From assembly GCA_017885385.1 (NCBI GenBank), contig JAFNGF010000183.1:1837-11636 (forward strand): 9,800 nt of DNA, given 5' to 3'. How positions within the stretch are numbered: position 1 is the stretch's first letter; each line of letters starts with the position of its first letter. The notes under the pieces are model-generated. The model did no database searches. It saw nothing but the letters and a program-made list of their open reading frames with translations, and was not told where the DNA came from. Both the position numbers and the translations under genes were made by a program. This document shows positions 1 to 5,446 of this stretch, piece after piece. The DNA comes from Planctomycetota bacterium. GTDB taxonomy: Bacteria > Planctomycetota > Phycisphaerae > Sedimentisphaerales > Anaerobacaceae.

Positions 1-147
1 GCAACCGGTGTAACGATGAGACTGACGTCCGTTGGCCCCACCCAGACACCGGTTTTCCGAGCCGACCATCCATTTCTGTTCTTAATTCGGGACAACCATT
101 CGGGCAGCATCCTGTTTATTGGCCGATTGATGAACCCCCAAGTGTAG
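1..147 (+). CDS. Serpin (serine protease inhibitor), C-terminal 48 residues, 5' truncated by window
   Basis: Frame 1 is open from the first base to TAG at 145-147 and reads as the end of a serpin. The family signature FRADHPFLFLIRD starts at about residue 19 of the fragment, followed by the strand GSILFIGRLMNP typical of the last beta strands. Serpins inhibit serine (sometimes cysteine) proteases by a suicide mechanism: the protease cleaves the reactive-centre loop and becomes trapped. The fragment begins inside that loop. If the opening Ala-Thr are P9-P8 of the usual hinge, the scissile bond would be Thr9-Ser10 (P1-P1'). This is inference, because the hinge Glu and Gly lie outside the window. 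Bacterial serpins are usually secreted, but no signal peptide can be judged here. The family assignment is firm; the target protease is unknown. A partly homology-free stretch follows the stop, so it is likely the last gene of its unit. Confidence 0.93.
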   Translation, partial: ATGVTMRLTSVGPTQTPVFRADHPFLFLIRDNHSGSILFIGRLMNPQV

Positions 148-548
148 CAGATATGCTTGCCGGATACACGATAGCCAACGAGCATCGAGTAGCGAGAATG
201 GTGCCCTGAGTCAACATCTGTGTTTACAATAATCAACGCGAGTCCTAACCGCTTTTTGCCAAGGCCATTGCACAGAATGCAGAAGCGGTGCTGGGCTTTG
301 CATGTCGTTTTTTTGCAACGCCCACTTCTAATCGGCGCAGATAGTGTGCTTAGGAAAGGACTGAGAAAACCTACGACCAATATGCCACGTCTGCCTAATT
401 TGACACATCTCTGGGGGGCGAGTCAAATTGGTAAGATGGCGTATTTTGGGGGCAATTGGGTATGGATTTTGCTGTAAAGCAACAAGAAAGGGGGTAAGGC
501 CTGGAACCGGAGTTATAGGACGCAGCATGCGTAGGGCAGGAGGGTGTG
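148..548. other. Intergenic region between serpin and coiled-coil gene
   Basis: About 400 bases without a convincing gene. Open frames in both directions here have no protein-like composition and no ribosome binding site. An imperfect hairpin (CCGCTT at 249-254 with AAGCGG at 283-288) lies some 20 bases before a run of seven T at 308-314. This is too loose to call a terminator for the serpin gene. A promoter-like pair inside an inverted repeat lies at 397-429. No structured RNA family (SRP RNA, tmRNA, RNase P, 6S) was recognised. Confidence 0.5.
397..429 (+). promoter_or_regulatory. Candidate sigma-70 promoter lying inside an 8-bp inverted repeat
   Basis: A perfect TTGACA at 400-405 is followed after 17 bases by TCAAAT (423-428, 4 of 6 matches to TATAAT). 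The two hexamers lie within a perfect inverted repeat, AATTTGAC at 397-404 and GTCAAATT at 422-429. It would drive the coiled-coil gene starting at 549 with a leader of roughly 110 bases. An inverted repeat covering both promoter elements could be a repressor operator; that is inference. The -10 match is only moderate. Confidence 0.4.
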
Positions 549-809
549 ATGGACGAGGCACGGTTAGAAGATAAGCTAAACGAGTTGGTCAAAGAATTTG
601 GAGAAACCGCTGACCCGCAGCGCAGTAAGCTGGCTAAACTTGCCGAGCAAGCGCAAGCCAACCGGCAGCAGCTTGAAAAGAGCATCGACAGTCTCCACGA
701 ACTGCTGGATTACCTGCGAGTTTGCATCAAATACCAGGCTTTTGACCTTGAAGCGACCCGTCGGGAAAATGAATATCTCAGGAAACTGCTTGAGGAAGAA
801 GGCCGGTAA
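549..809 (+). CDS. Small acidic coiled-coil protein, function unknown
   Basis: This 86-residue protein is very rich in Glu, Lys, Leu, Ala and Gln and should be mostly helical. Heptad-like spacing runs from about residue 5 to 60, and a second amphipathic helix ends in ENEYLRKLLEEEGR. It has a single cysteine (about residue 57), no signal peptide and no membrane segment, so it is probably cytoplasmic. I do not recognise a named family. Small conserved coiled-coil proteins of this type exist in planctomycetes, but I cannot confirm homology. Start choice: AGGAGG at 538-543 lies 5 bases before ATG 549, a good distance, whereas the in-frame GTG at 546 would be only 2 bases away. The strong ribosome binding site and coding-like composition argue that the gene is real. 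It stands alone, with a possible promoter at 400-428. Its role could be structural or adaptor-like; nothing in the sequence decides this. Confidence 0.75.
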   Translation: MDEARLEDKLNELVKEFGETADPQRSKLAKLAEQAQANRQQLEKSIDSLHELLDYLRVCIKYQAFDLEATRRENEYLRKLLEEEGR

Positions 810-914
810 CGCGAAGGCATAACACCATACAACGGGCTGCACACATACTCCAATTCATACAGCCCCGATAAGTATCGCCTCGAACTCATGGCAAAAAGTC
901 AACTTTTGGGATGT

Positions 915-972
915 CCCGGCCACTATTTGACCATTCAATAGAGCCCGGCCACTATTTGACCATTCAATAGAG
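915..972. repeat. Perfect 29-bp tandem duplication
   Basis: Bases 915-943 are repeated exactly at 944-972, with two bases (CC) of a third copy. Each unit begins CCCGGCCACTATTTGACC and contains a short inverted repeat, CTATT and AATAG, separated by nine bases. There is no spacer between units, so this is not a CRISPR array. It could be a recent slippage duplication, a pair of protein-binding sites, or a remnant of an insertion-sequence end (some IS families carry repeated terminal binding sites). No transposase gene is nearby. Confidence 0.9.
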
Positions 973-1221
973 CCAAGTTCATCTGTCTGGCAAATTTCTT
1001 TGCCGATCACCAGCAGTTCCGATGTTGTTACCGGAGAAATCATCGCGCTATCAGCCTAAATGCTGCCGATGCAAGAGTGGGCATTTTGTCGCTGAGAGGG
1101 AGGTTTTTGTCCAGGCAACCGCAAAGTCCGCGTGGGTTTTTGTCGATAAAATCTAAGCTGAAGAAAACGCCGGTCCCTAAAAAACGAACACCGGCTGCAA
1201 GTTAGTCATATATGTAAATGA

Positions 1222-1280
1222 GCACTGCTCTAAACCAGACACTGGGCCGACAGATACCTTGTGGTTTGACAGAGCAGTGC
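1222..1280. repeat. Inverted repeat overlapping the clpC promoter
   Basis: GCACTGCTCT at 1222-1231 is the exact reverse complement of AGAGCAGTGC at 1271-1280. The pairing continues with AAACCA (1232-1237) and TGGTTT (1262-1267) after a 3-base bulge. The right arm begins on the last base of the -35 hexamer and fills the promoter spacer, so a protein bound there would compete with RNA polymerase. The arms do not match the CIRCE consensus of HrcA or the CtsR heptads. The role is inference; the symmetry is plain. Confidence 0.6.
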
Positions 1281-1295
1281 CGATTGTAGTATAAT
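1266..1295 (+). promoter_or_regulatory. Consensus sigma-70 promoter of clpC
   Basis: TTGACA at 1266-1271 and TATAAT at 1290-1295 are both perfect and are separated by 18 bases. Transcription should start near 1302, giving a leader of about 90 bases before the clpC ATG. It is the best promoter in the window. Perfect hexamers suggest strong basal housekeeping transcription, possibly held down by a factor bound to the overlapping inverted repeat. Confidence 0.8.
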
Positions 1296-1301
1296 ATTGA
1301 T

Positions 1302-1394
1302 AGCTGCACATTGTGATATGCAGCGTTTGGGCCTTTATGGAAAAGGCAAAGACGAATCTTGATTCTTCATCCCGACAACGTTTTGAGGTAAGAG
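1302..1394 (+). promoter_or_regulatory. clpC 5' leader with short hairpins
   Basis: Two small hairpins can be drawn: GCTGCA/TGCAGC (1303-1308 with 1319-1324) and GCCTTT/AAAGGC (1331-1336 with 1342-1347, 5-base loop). A weaker GAATC/GATTC pair lies at 1354-1365. The ribosome binding site GAGG (1385-1388) is 6 bases from the ATG and is directly preceded by four T. Whether the leader acts as a thermosensor cannot be judged, because I see no clear pairing that hides the ribosome binding site. Confidence 0.35.
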
Positions 1395-3884
1395 ATGTTT
1401 GAGCGGTTTACAGATCGTGCACGCAAGGTTATGGCGCTGGCCAATCAGGAGGCTCAGCGATTTAACCACGAATACATTGGGACCGAGCATATTCTGCTGG
1501 GACTGGTAAAAGAAGGCAGCGGGGTCGGCGCGACGGTTCTAAAGAACTTCGACGTGGATATTAAAAAGCTCCGGCTTGAGGTTGAGAAGCAGGTCAAGAG
1601 CGGCCCTGATATGGTTACGATGGGTAAGCTTCCGCAGACGCCGCGAGCCAAGAAGGTCATTGAGTACGCTATCGAAGAAGCCCGGGCGCTGAATCATAAC
1701 TACGTGGGCACAGAACATATCCTGCTGGGCCTTTTGCGGGAGACCGAAGGAATAGCTGCACAGGTGCTTATGAGTCTGGGCCTAAAGTTGGAAGACGTGC
1801 GCCAGGAGGTGCTGAACCTGCTGGGCGCCGGAGTGGATGACGGGCCCAGCGGCCTGGGAATGAAGATGGAGCCGGCTATCAGCCGAAGACCCAAGAGCAA
1901 GACCCCTGCTCTGGACAGCTTCGGCAGAGACCTTACCCAGTTGGCCGCCGACGGCCAGCTTGACCCGGTTATAGGCAGGAAAAGAGAGATCGAGCGCTTG
2001 ATACAGATACTGTGCCGTCGTACCAAGAATAACCCGGTGCTCTTGGGTGAGGCGGGGGTGGGCAAGACGGCAATTGTGGAAGGGCTGAGCCAGCAGATAG
2101 TCAACAGGCAGGTGCCGGAATTATTAAAAGACAAGCGCATCGTAGTGCTCGACCTGGCCATGATGGTGGCCGGAACAAAATATCGCGGGCAATTCGAGGA
2201 GCGAATAAAGGCGGTGATTAACGAGGTCAAGCGAGCCGCCAATGTCATGCTGTTTATTGACGAGCTTCATACGCTGGTCGGCGCCGGCGGAGCAGAAGGC
2301 GCAATAGACGCGTCGAACGTGTTGAAACCGGCTCTTGCCAGGGGCGAAGTCCAGTGCATTGGCGCTACTACTTTGGACGAGTACCGCAAATACATAGAAA
2401 AAGACGGTGCTCTGGAGCGGCGGTTCCAGACGATCATCGTCGACCCGCCCTCGAAAGATGAGACTCTGGAAATCCTAAGAGGGCTTCAAGACCGCTACGA
2501 GGCGCACCATAGGGTGCGGTTTACCGATGAAGCGCTGTTTCAGGCGATAGAGCTGTCCACCAGATATGTTACCGGTCGATGTCTGCCCGATAAGGCGATA
2601 GATGTGATCGACGAATCCGGGGCGAGAGTTCGGCTGAAGAATATGACGCCGCCGCTCGATTTGACAAAGATGGAAAAGAAAATCGAAGATCTGCAGCGAG
2701 AAAAGGATGATGCGGTTCGAAATGCCGATTATGAAAGAGCGGCAGCATTAAGGGACGAAGCCCAGCAGCTTTTGGATGAGAAAACGCAAATGCAAAAGAA
2801 GTGGTACGAAGAGAATAAAGAAGCAACCGGTGTTGTGGATACCGAGGTCATCGCCGAGGTCGTCAGCAACATGACCGGTGTGCCGCTCACGAAGCTGGAG
2901 AAGAAGGAAACGCAGCGGCTGCTGGAATTGGAGGCCGAGCTGCATAAGACAGTGGTTTCACAGGATGAGGCCATCAGCGCCGTGGCCAGAGCGGTACGGC
3001 GCAGCAGAAGCGGCATGAAGGATCCGAATCGTCCTACGGGCTGTTTCATATTCCTCGGTCCCAGCGGCGTCGGAAAAACGCTGCTGGCACAGGCGCTGGC
3101 GGAGTTTATGTTCAGCGATAGAAACGCTCTTATCAGATTGGATATGAGCGAGTTTATGGAGAAGCACAATGTCAGCCGGCTGGTTGGCGCTCCGCCTGGG
3201 TATGTCGGCTATGAGGAGGGGGGCCAGCTGACTGAAAGGGTCAGGCGTAGGCCTTACGCCGTGCTGCTGCTGGATGAAATCGAAAAGGCTCACCCGGACG
3301 TTTACAATATACTGCTTCAGATAATGGATGAAGGTAGACTCACCGACAGCTTCGGACGAAGCGTCGACTTTAAGAACGTTGTCCTGATTATGACCAGTAA
3401 CATCGGCGCCGAGCTTATAAGAAATCAAGCCGGTTTTGGTTTCAGCAAAAAGACGCCCGAAGCCAATTATGAGAAAATGAAAGAAATACTCCGGAAGGAG
3501 GTGGAGCGTCATTTCAGGCCGGAGTTCTTGAACCGCGTTGATGATATAATAGTGTTCAGGTCGCTGACCAGAGACGACCTGCAGACCATCGTTGATTACG
3601 AGTTGGCAAAGGTGTTCAAACGGCTGACCGAGCACGGCTTTAAGATGGAGCTGACCGAGCAGGCCAAGGAATTCCTCATCGACAAAGGTTACAATCCGGA
3701 ATTTGGAGCTAGACCCCTGAGAAGGGCGATCGAGCATTATATAGAAGACCCTCTCGCTGAGGCTGTGCTGGCAGACAGCTTCAAAGGCAAGAACGTAATA
3801 AAGATCGACGTGCGGGACGAGCAGAATCTGAAGTTCGAAGGCCTGGAGGTAAAGCAGCCGGAGAAGAGCGAAGTGGTCAATTGA
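1395..3884 (+). CDS. clpC: ClpC, ATP-dependent Hsp100 unfoldase (AAA+ partner of ClpP)
   Basis: This 829-residue cytoplasmic class 1 Clp ATPase unfolds substrates and threads them into the ClpP peptidase or remodels them. Domains in order: two Clp N-domain repeats (about 2-65 and 80-145, each with a GTEHILLGL motif); the first AAA+ module with Walker A GEAGVGKT at 218-225, Walker B ending DE at 289-290 and arginines at 342-343; and a middle domain with a UVR-type coiled coil at about 425-463, which marks ClpC rather than ClpA or ClpB. The second AAA+ module has Walker A GPSGVGKT at 555-562, Walker B ending DE at 627-628, and sensor-2 GARPLRR at 771-777. GFGF at 680-683 sits where the ClpP-docking loop is expected. 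All key residues are present and the length is normal for ClpC. The start has GAGG 6 bases upstream. No mcsA, mcsB or ctsR neighbours are seen, so control differs from the Bacillus operon. Confidence 0.98.
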   Translation: MFERFTDRARKVMALANQEAQRFNHEYIGTEHILLGLVKEGSGVGATVLKNFDVDIKKLRLEVEKQVKSGPDMVTMGKLPQTPRAKKVIEYAIEEARALNHNYVGTEHILLGLLRETEGIAAQVLMSLGLKLEDVRQEVLNLLGAGVDDGPSGLGMKMEPAISRRPKSKTPALDSFGRDLTQLAADGQLDPVIGRKREIERLIQILCRRTKNNPVLLGEAGVGKTAIVEGLSQQIVNRQVPELLKDKRIVVLDLAMMVAGTKYRGQFEERIKAVINEVKRAANVMLFIDELHTLVGAGGAEGAIDASNVLKPALARGEVQCIGATTLDEYRKYIEKDGALERRFQTIIVDPPSKDETLEILRGLQDRYEAHHRVRFTDEALFQAIELSTRYVTGRCLPDKAIDVIDESGARVRLKNMTPPLDLTKMEKKIEDLQREKDDAVRNADYERAAALRDEAQQLLDEKTQMQKKWYEENKEATGVVDTEVIAEVVSNMTGVPLTKLEKKETQRLLELEAELHKTVVSQDEAISAVARAVRRSRSGMKDPNRPTGCFIFLGPSGVGKTLLAQALAEFMFSDRNALIRLDMSEFMEKHNVSRLVGAPPGYVGYEEGGQLTERVRRRPYAVLLLDEIEKAHPDVYNILLQIMDEGRLTDSFGRSVDFKNVVLIMTSNIGAELIRNQAGFGFSKKTPEANYEKMKEILRKEVERHFRPEFLNRVDDIIVFRSLTRDDLQTIVDYELAKVFKRLTEHGFKMELTEQAKEFLIDKGYNPEFGARPLRRAIEHYIEDPLAEAVLADSFKGKNVIKIDVRDEQNLKFEGLEVKQPEKSEVVN

Positions 3885-3904
3885 CAATTGTCGATTCTCA
3901 ATTG
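3878..3904. repeat. Cluster of three CAATTG hexamers at the end of clpC
   Basis: CAATTG occurs at 3878, 3885 and 3899, and GACAATTGTC (3883-3892) is a perfect 10-bp palindrome. The first hexamer covers the clpC stop codon. The second and third could pair as a hairpin with an 8-base loop, but no T run follows. It lies between the convergent ends of clpC and the minus-strand cluster. It may be a degenerate dispersed intergenic repeat; similar AATTG-rich strings are common between genes in some genomes. No function is assigned. Confidence 0.5.
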
Positions 3905-3956
3905 CCAATTTACAATCTTCAGGGTTCATTCCTGCAGCATCTGGATTTCTTCAGGG

Positions 3957-4133
3957 CTATTGCCTCGTTGCTGAGCTAATAGTTCCTTGAATCCCTTTCC
4001 CGCTCATCCACTGTACGCCACCATCCAGCCGGAGCACCACGTACCCGTCGCCAAGCAGCGGGGAACGGTATTTCTTCTCGGTGTACGCCGGAACGTCGTC
4101 CGGATTGGATTGCCGCAAAGCGGCGTCCCTCAT
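3957..4133 (-). CDS. Possible 58-residue protein overlapping the fusion gene by ATGA
   Basis: On the minus strand an ATG at 4133-4131 overlaps the TGA of the preceding gene (4132-4130). It opens a 58-codon frame ending at TAG 3959-3957. The product has a segment YVVLRLDGGVQWMSGKG that looks protein-like, and third codon positions are mostly G or C, unlike the overlapping frames. The stop-start overlap would allow translational coupling. Against it: no good ribosome binding site, no recognised family, and the start codon is built from a heptamer repeat. It may be a real small gene, or the surviving 3' end of a gene cut by the repeat. A longer frame on the same strand (about 4176-3976) looks less like protein. 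Confidence 0.4.
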   Translation of the reverse strand: MRDAALRQSNPDDVPAYTEKKYRSPLLGDGYVVLRLDGGVQWMSGKGIQGTISSATRQ

Positions 4134-4163
4134 CGCTCGTTGCTCGTCCCTCGTGACTCATTC
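4129..4163. repeat. Heptamer array CTCGTNN, five units, downstream end of PurN domain
   Basis: Five consecutive 7-base units fit CTCRTNN, beginning CTCATCG CTCGTTG and ending CTCATTC. The array supplies the last ten codons of the fusion gene on the minus strand (a tail ending GTSNER), its stop codon, and the start codon of the overlapping 58-residue frame. The same unit recurs at 4789-4828. Confidence 0.85.
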
Positions 4164-5257
4164 GGGGCACCGGCACCAGTCACGATTTTCGCTTTTCCAT
4201 TCTGGACCACTATCCTGCCTTCGGCGAATAATTTTATGGCCTGCGGATATGCGATACATTCCTGCTCAAAGACTCTGGCGGCGAGTGTGTCGGCGTCATC
4301 ATCGTCTTTGACCTGGCAGGTGCGCTGGAGGATTATTGGGCCTCGGTCGTACTGGTTGGTGCAGAAGTGCACCGTGCAGCCGCTCACTTTACAGCCTGCG
4401 GCGAGAACCGCCTCGTGAACGTGATGTCCCCACATTCCTTGTCCGCCGAAGCTCGGCAGCAGCGCCGGGTGTATGTTCATCACCCGATTTTCGTAACGTG
4501 CCGGTATTTTCCACAGGCAGAGCCAGCCGCCCTGAATCACCAGGTCGACCTTTGCAGCGGTCAGCTCCTGCTCGATGCGATTGCTGAATTCCTCGATGTC
4601 GGGGTAATCCTTTGTGCGGATGATTTTTACATTGAGGCCGGCATTTTTTGCCCTTTCTACGCCGGCTGCCGCCGAGCGTGAGCTTATTACTACGACCACG
4701 TCGGCATTGAGGCGACCTTGTTTTATGTGTTCGAGGATATTCATCAACGTTCTGCCGCCGCCGCTGATCAAAACGCCCAGCCGAATGATTCGTCGCTCGT
4801 CGCTCGTGGCTCGTCTCTCGTCGCTCGGCGGCACCGGCTTGTCTTCGACGTCACGCTCCAAGTTCAAGGCCTGGTTTACGAGTTTGTCGGCTTCCTTGTT
4901 TTGCTCCCGCATAATGTGCCGAACCTTCCAGCTCGTAAATTCCGCCAGCAAATCGACTGCTTGTTGGAAAAGAGACCTGATTTGCTCGCTTTTTACTTTA
5001 TACTCGCCGTTAACCTGCTTGACAAGCAGCTCGCTGTCACTGAAGACAGCAAGGTCTGTAACGCTAAGCTCTTTTGCCGCCTCCAGAGCCTTCACAAGTG
5101 CGGTATATTCAGCGACGTTGTTGGTGGCGTGGCCTAAAAAGAATGCCTTTGCCTGAACTTTATTTCCGGCAGAATCCTTCAGCACAAAGGCGGCGGCCGC
5201 CGGTCCTGGGTTGCCTCTACTGGCACCATCTGTGTAAGCGAGTATTTTATCCGGCAA
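4130..5257 (-). CDS. RNase HI domain fused to PurN-type phosphoribosylglycinamide formyltransferase
   Basis: One uninterrupted frame of 375 residues joins two enzymes. Residues 4-135 are RNase HI, which cuts the RNA strand of RNA-DNA hybrids: TDGASRGNPG with Asp10, NNVAEYT with Glu50, SDSEL with Asp74 and KEADKL with Asp124 complete the DEDD site. The basic handle of E. coli RNase HI is absent. Residues 157-365 are PurN, which formylates glycinamide ribonucleotide with 10-formyl-tetrahydrofolate in purine synthesis: LISGGGRTL, NIHPALLP (Asn261, His263) and YDRGP (Asp304) keep the catalytic residues. The linker SDERRATSDERR is encoded by a heptamer repeat, and a second array encodes the C-terminal tail. 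No ATG or TTG precedes the PurN domain; only a GTG at 4834 could start it separately, without a ribosome binding site. Start: TTG 5257 (GGGG about 9 bases upstream) fits the family N-terminus. TTG 5311 is in frame, but its AGGA is too close. Whether the polypeptide stays fused is inference. Confidence 0.85.
   Translation of the reverse strand: MPDKILAYTDGASRGNPGPAAAAFVLKDSAGNKVQAKAFFLGHATNNVAEYTALVKALEAAKELSVTDLAVFSDSELLVKQVNGEYKVKSEQIRSLFQQAVDLLAEFTSWKVRHIMREQNKEADKLVNQALNLERDVEDKPVPPSDERRATSDERRIIRLGVLISGGGRTLMNILEHIKQGRLNADVVVVISSRSAAAGVERAKNAGLNVKIIRTKDYPDIEEFSNRIEQELTAAKVDLVIQGGWLCLWKIPARYENRVMNIHPALLPSFGGQGMWGHHVHEAVLAAGCKVSGCTVHFCTNQYDRGPIILQRTCQVKDDDDADTLAARVFEQECIAYPQAIKLFAEGRIVVQNGKAKIVTGAGAPNESRGTSNER
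4789..4828. repeat. Heptamer array CTCGTNN, about 5.7 units, between RNase HI and PurN domains
   Basis: Nearly six tandem 7-base units, starting TTCGTCG CTCGTCG and ending with a partial CTCGG. Because 7 is not a multiple of 3, the translation on the minus strand has a 7-residue period (DERRATS). The array encodes the linker between the two catalytic domains and stays open in the gene's frame. It resembles the array at 4129-4163 in unit and orientation. Confidence 0.88.
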
Positions 5258-5314
5258 ATTTATTATCCCCGTTGAGAAGGACGAAATATTTATCCCCCAG
5301 ACGTCAGGCAAGTC

Positions 5315-5441
5315 CTAAATGCGAACATCGAAATATTAAACAATACCAAATGACCGCAATCCAAACGACCAAAACAGAAAGTCTTGAGAATCAGAACATT
5401 TGAATTTCGAGCTTGTTTAGGATTTCGGATTTAGTGCTTAG
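5315..5441. repeat. 127-bp imperfect inverted-repeat element between the zinc-ribbon and RNase HI genes
   Basis: CGAAATATTAAACAA at 5329-5343 matches the reverse complement of TTGTTTAGGATTTCG at 5413-5427 in 13 of 15 positions. Further pairs lie outside (CTAA 5315-5318 with TTAG 5438-5441) and inside (CAAATG 5347-5352 with CATTTG 5397-5402), all nested symmetrically. One half is A-rich and the other T-rich. It fills the gap between the stop of one gene and the start of the next on the minus strand. It may be a MITE-like or REP-like dispersed element, or a processing hairpin in the mRNA. No target-site duplication was established. Confidence 0.6.
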
Positions 5442-5446
5442 AATTT

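Larger units (their letters stand above)
810..1394. other. Long intergenic region upstream of clpC
   Basis: No gene is supported in these 585 bases. The region holds a 29-bp tandem duplication (915-972), three copies of TTTTGTC at 1084-1090, 1105-1111 and 1138-1144, and a small inverted repeat GCCGGT/ACCGGC (1169-1174, 1190-1195). The clpC promoter (1266-1295), its associated inverted repeat and the clpC leader follow. A minus-strand open frame across 855-1043 is created mainly by the tandem duplication and shows no domain or ribosome binding site. Confidence 0.6.

Noticed and set aside
220..477. Open frame of 85 codons on the plus strand
   Set aside because: It has a GTG start without a ribosome binding site, a composition unlike protein, and it overlaps the promoter candidate. 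No motif was recognised.
915..972. CtsR boxes (GGTCAAA occurs twice on the minus strand)
   Set aside because: CtsR sites need two heptads three bases apart. The second heptad is missing, and the sites lie about 300 bases upstream of the promoter.
915..972. CRISPR array
   Set aside because: There are only two direct copies with no spacers and no cas genes.
855..1043. Minus-strand open frame across the tandem duplication
   Set aside because: Much of it is the 29-bp duplication read in two frames. It has no domain and no convincing start.
1222..1280. CIRCE element (HrcA operator) at clpC
   Set aside because: The arms share only GCACT with the CIRCE consensus, and the spacing is 39 bases instead of nine.
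2958..3929. Long minus-strand open frame (323 codons) opposite clpC
   Set aside because: It lies almost entirely antisense to the conserved second AAA+ module of ClpC. It is a shadow of GC-rich third positions.
5258..5311. Longer N-terminus of the RNase HI fusion starting at TTG 5311
   Set aside because: It adds 18 residues before the family's normal beginning, and its AGGA lies one base from the start. TTG 5257 fits better, though the longer form cannot be excluded.
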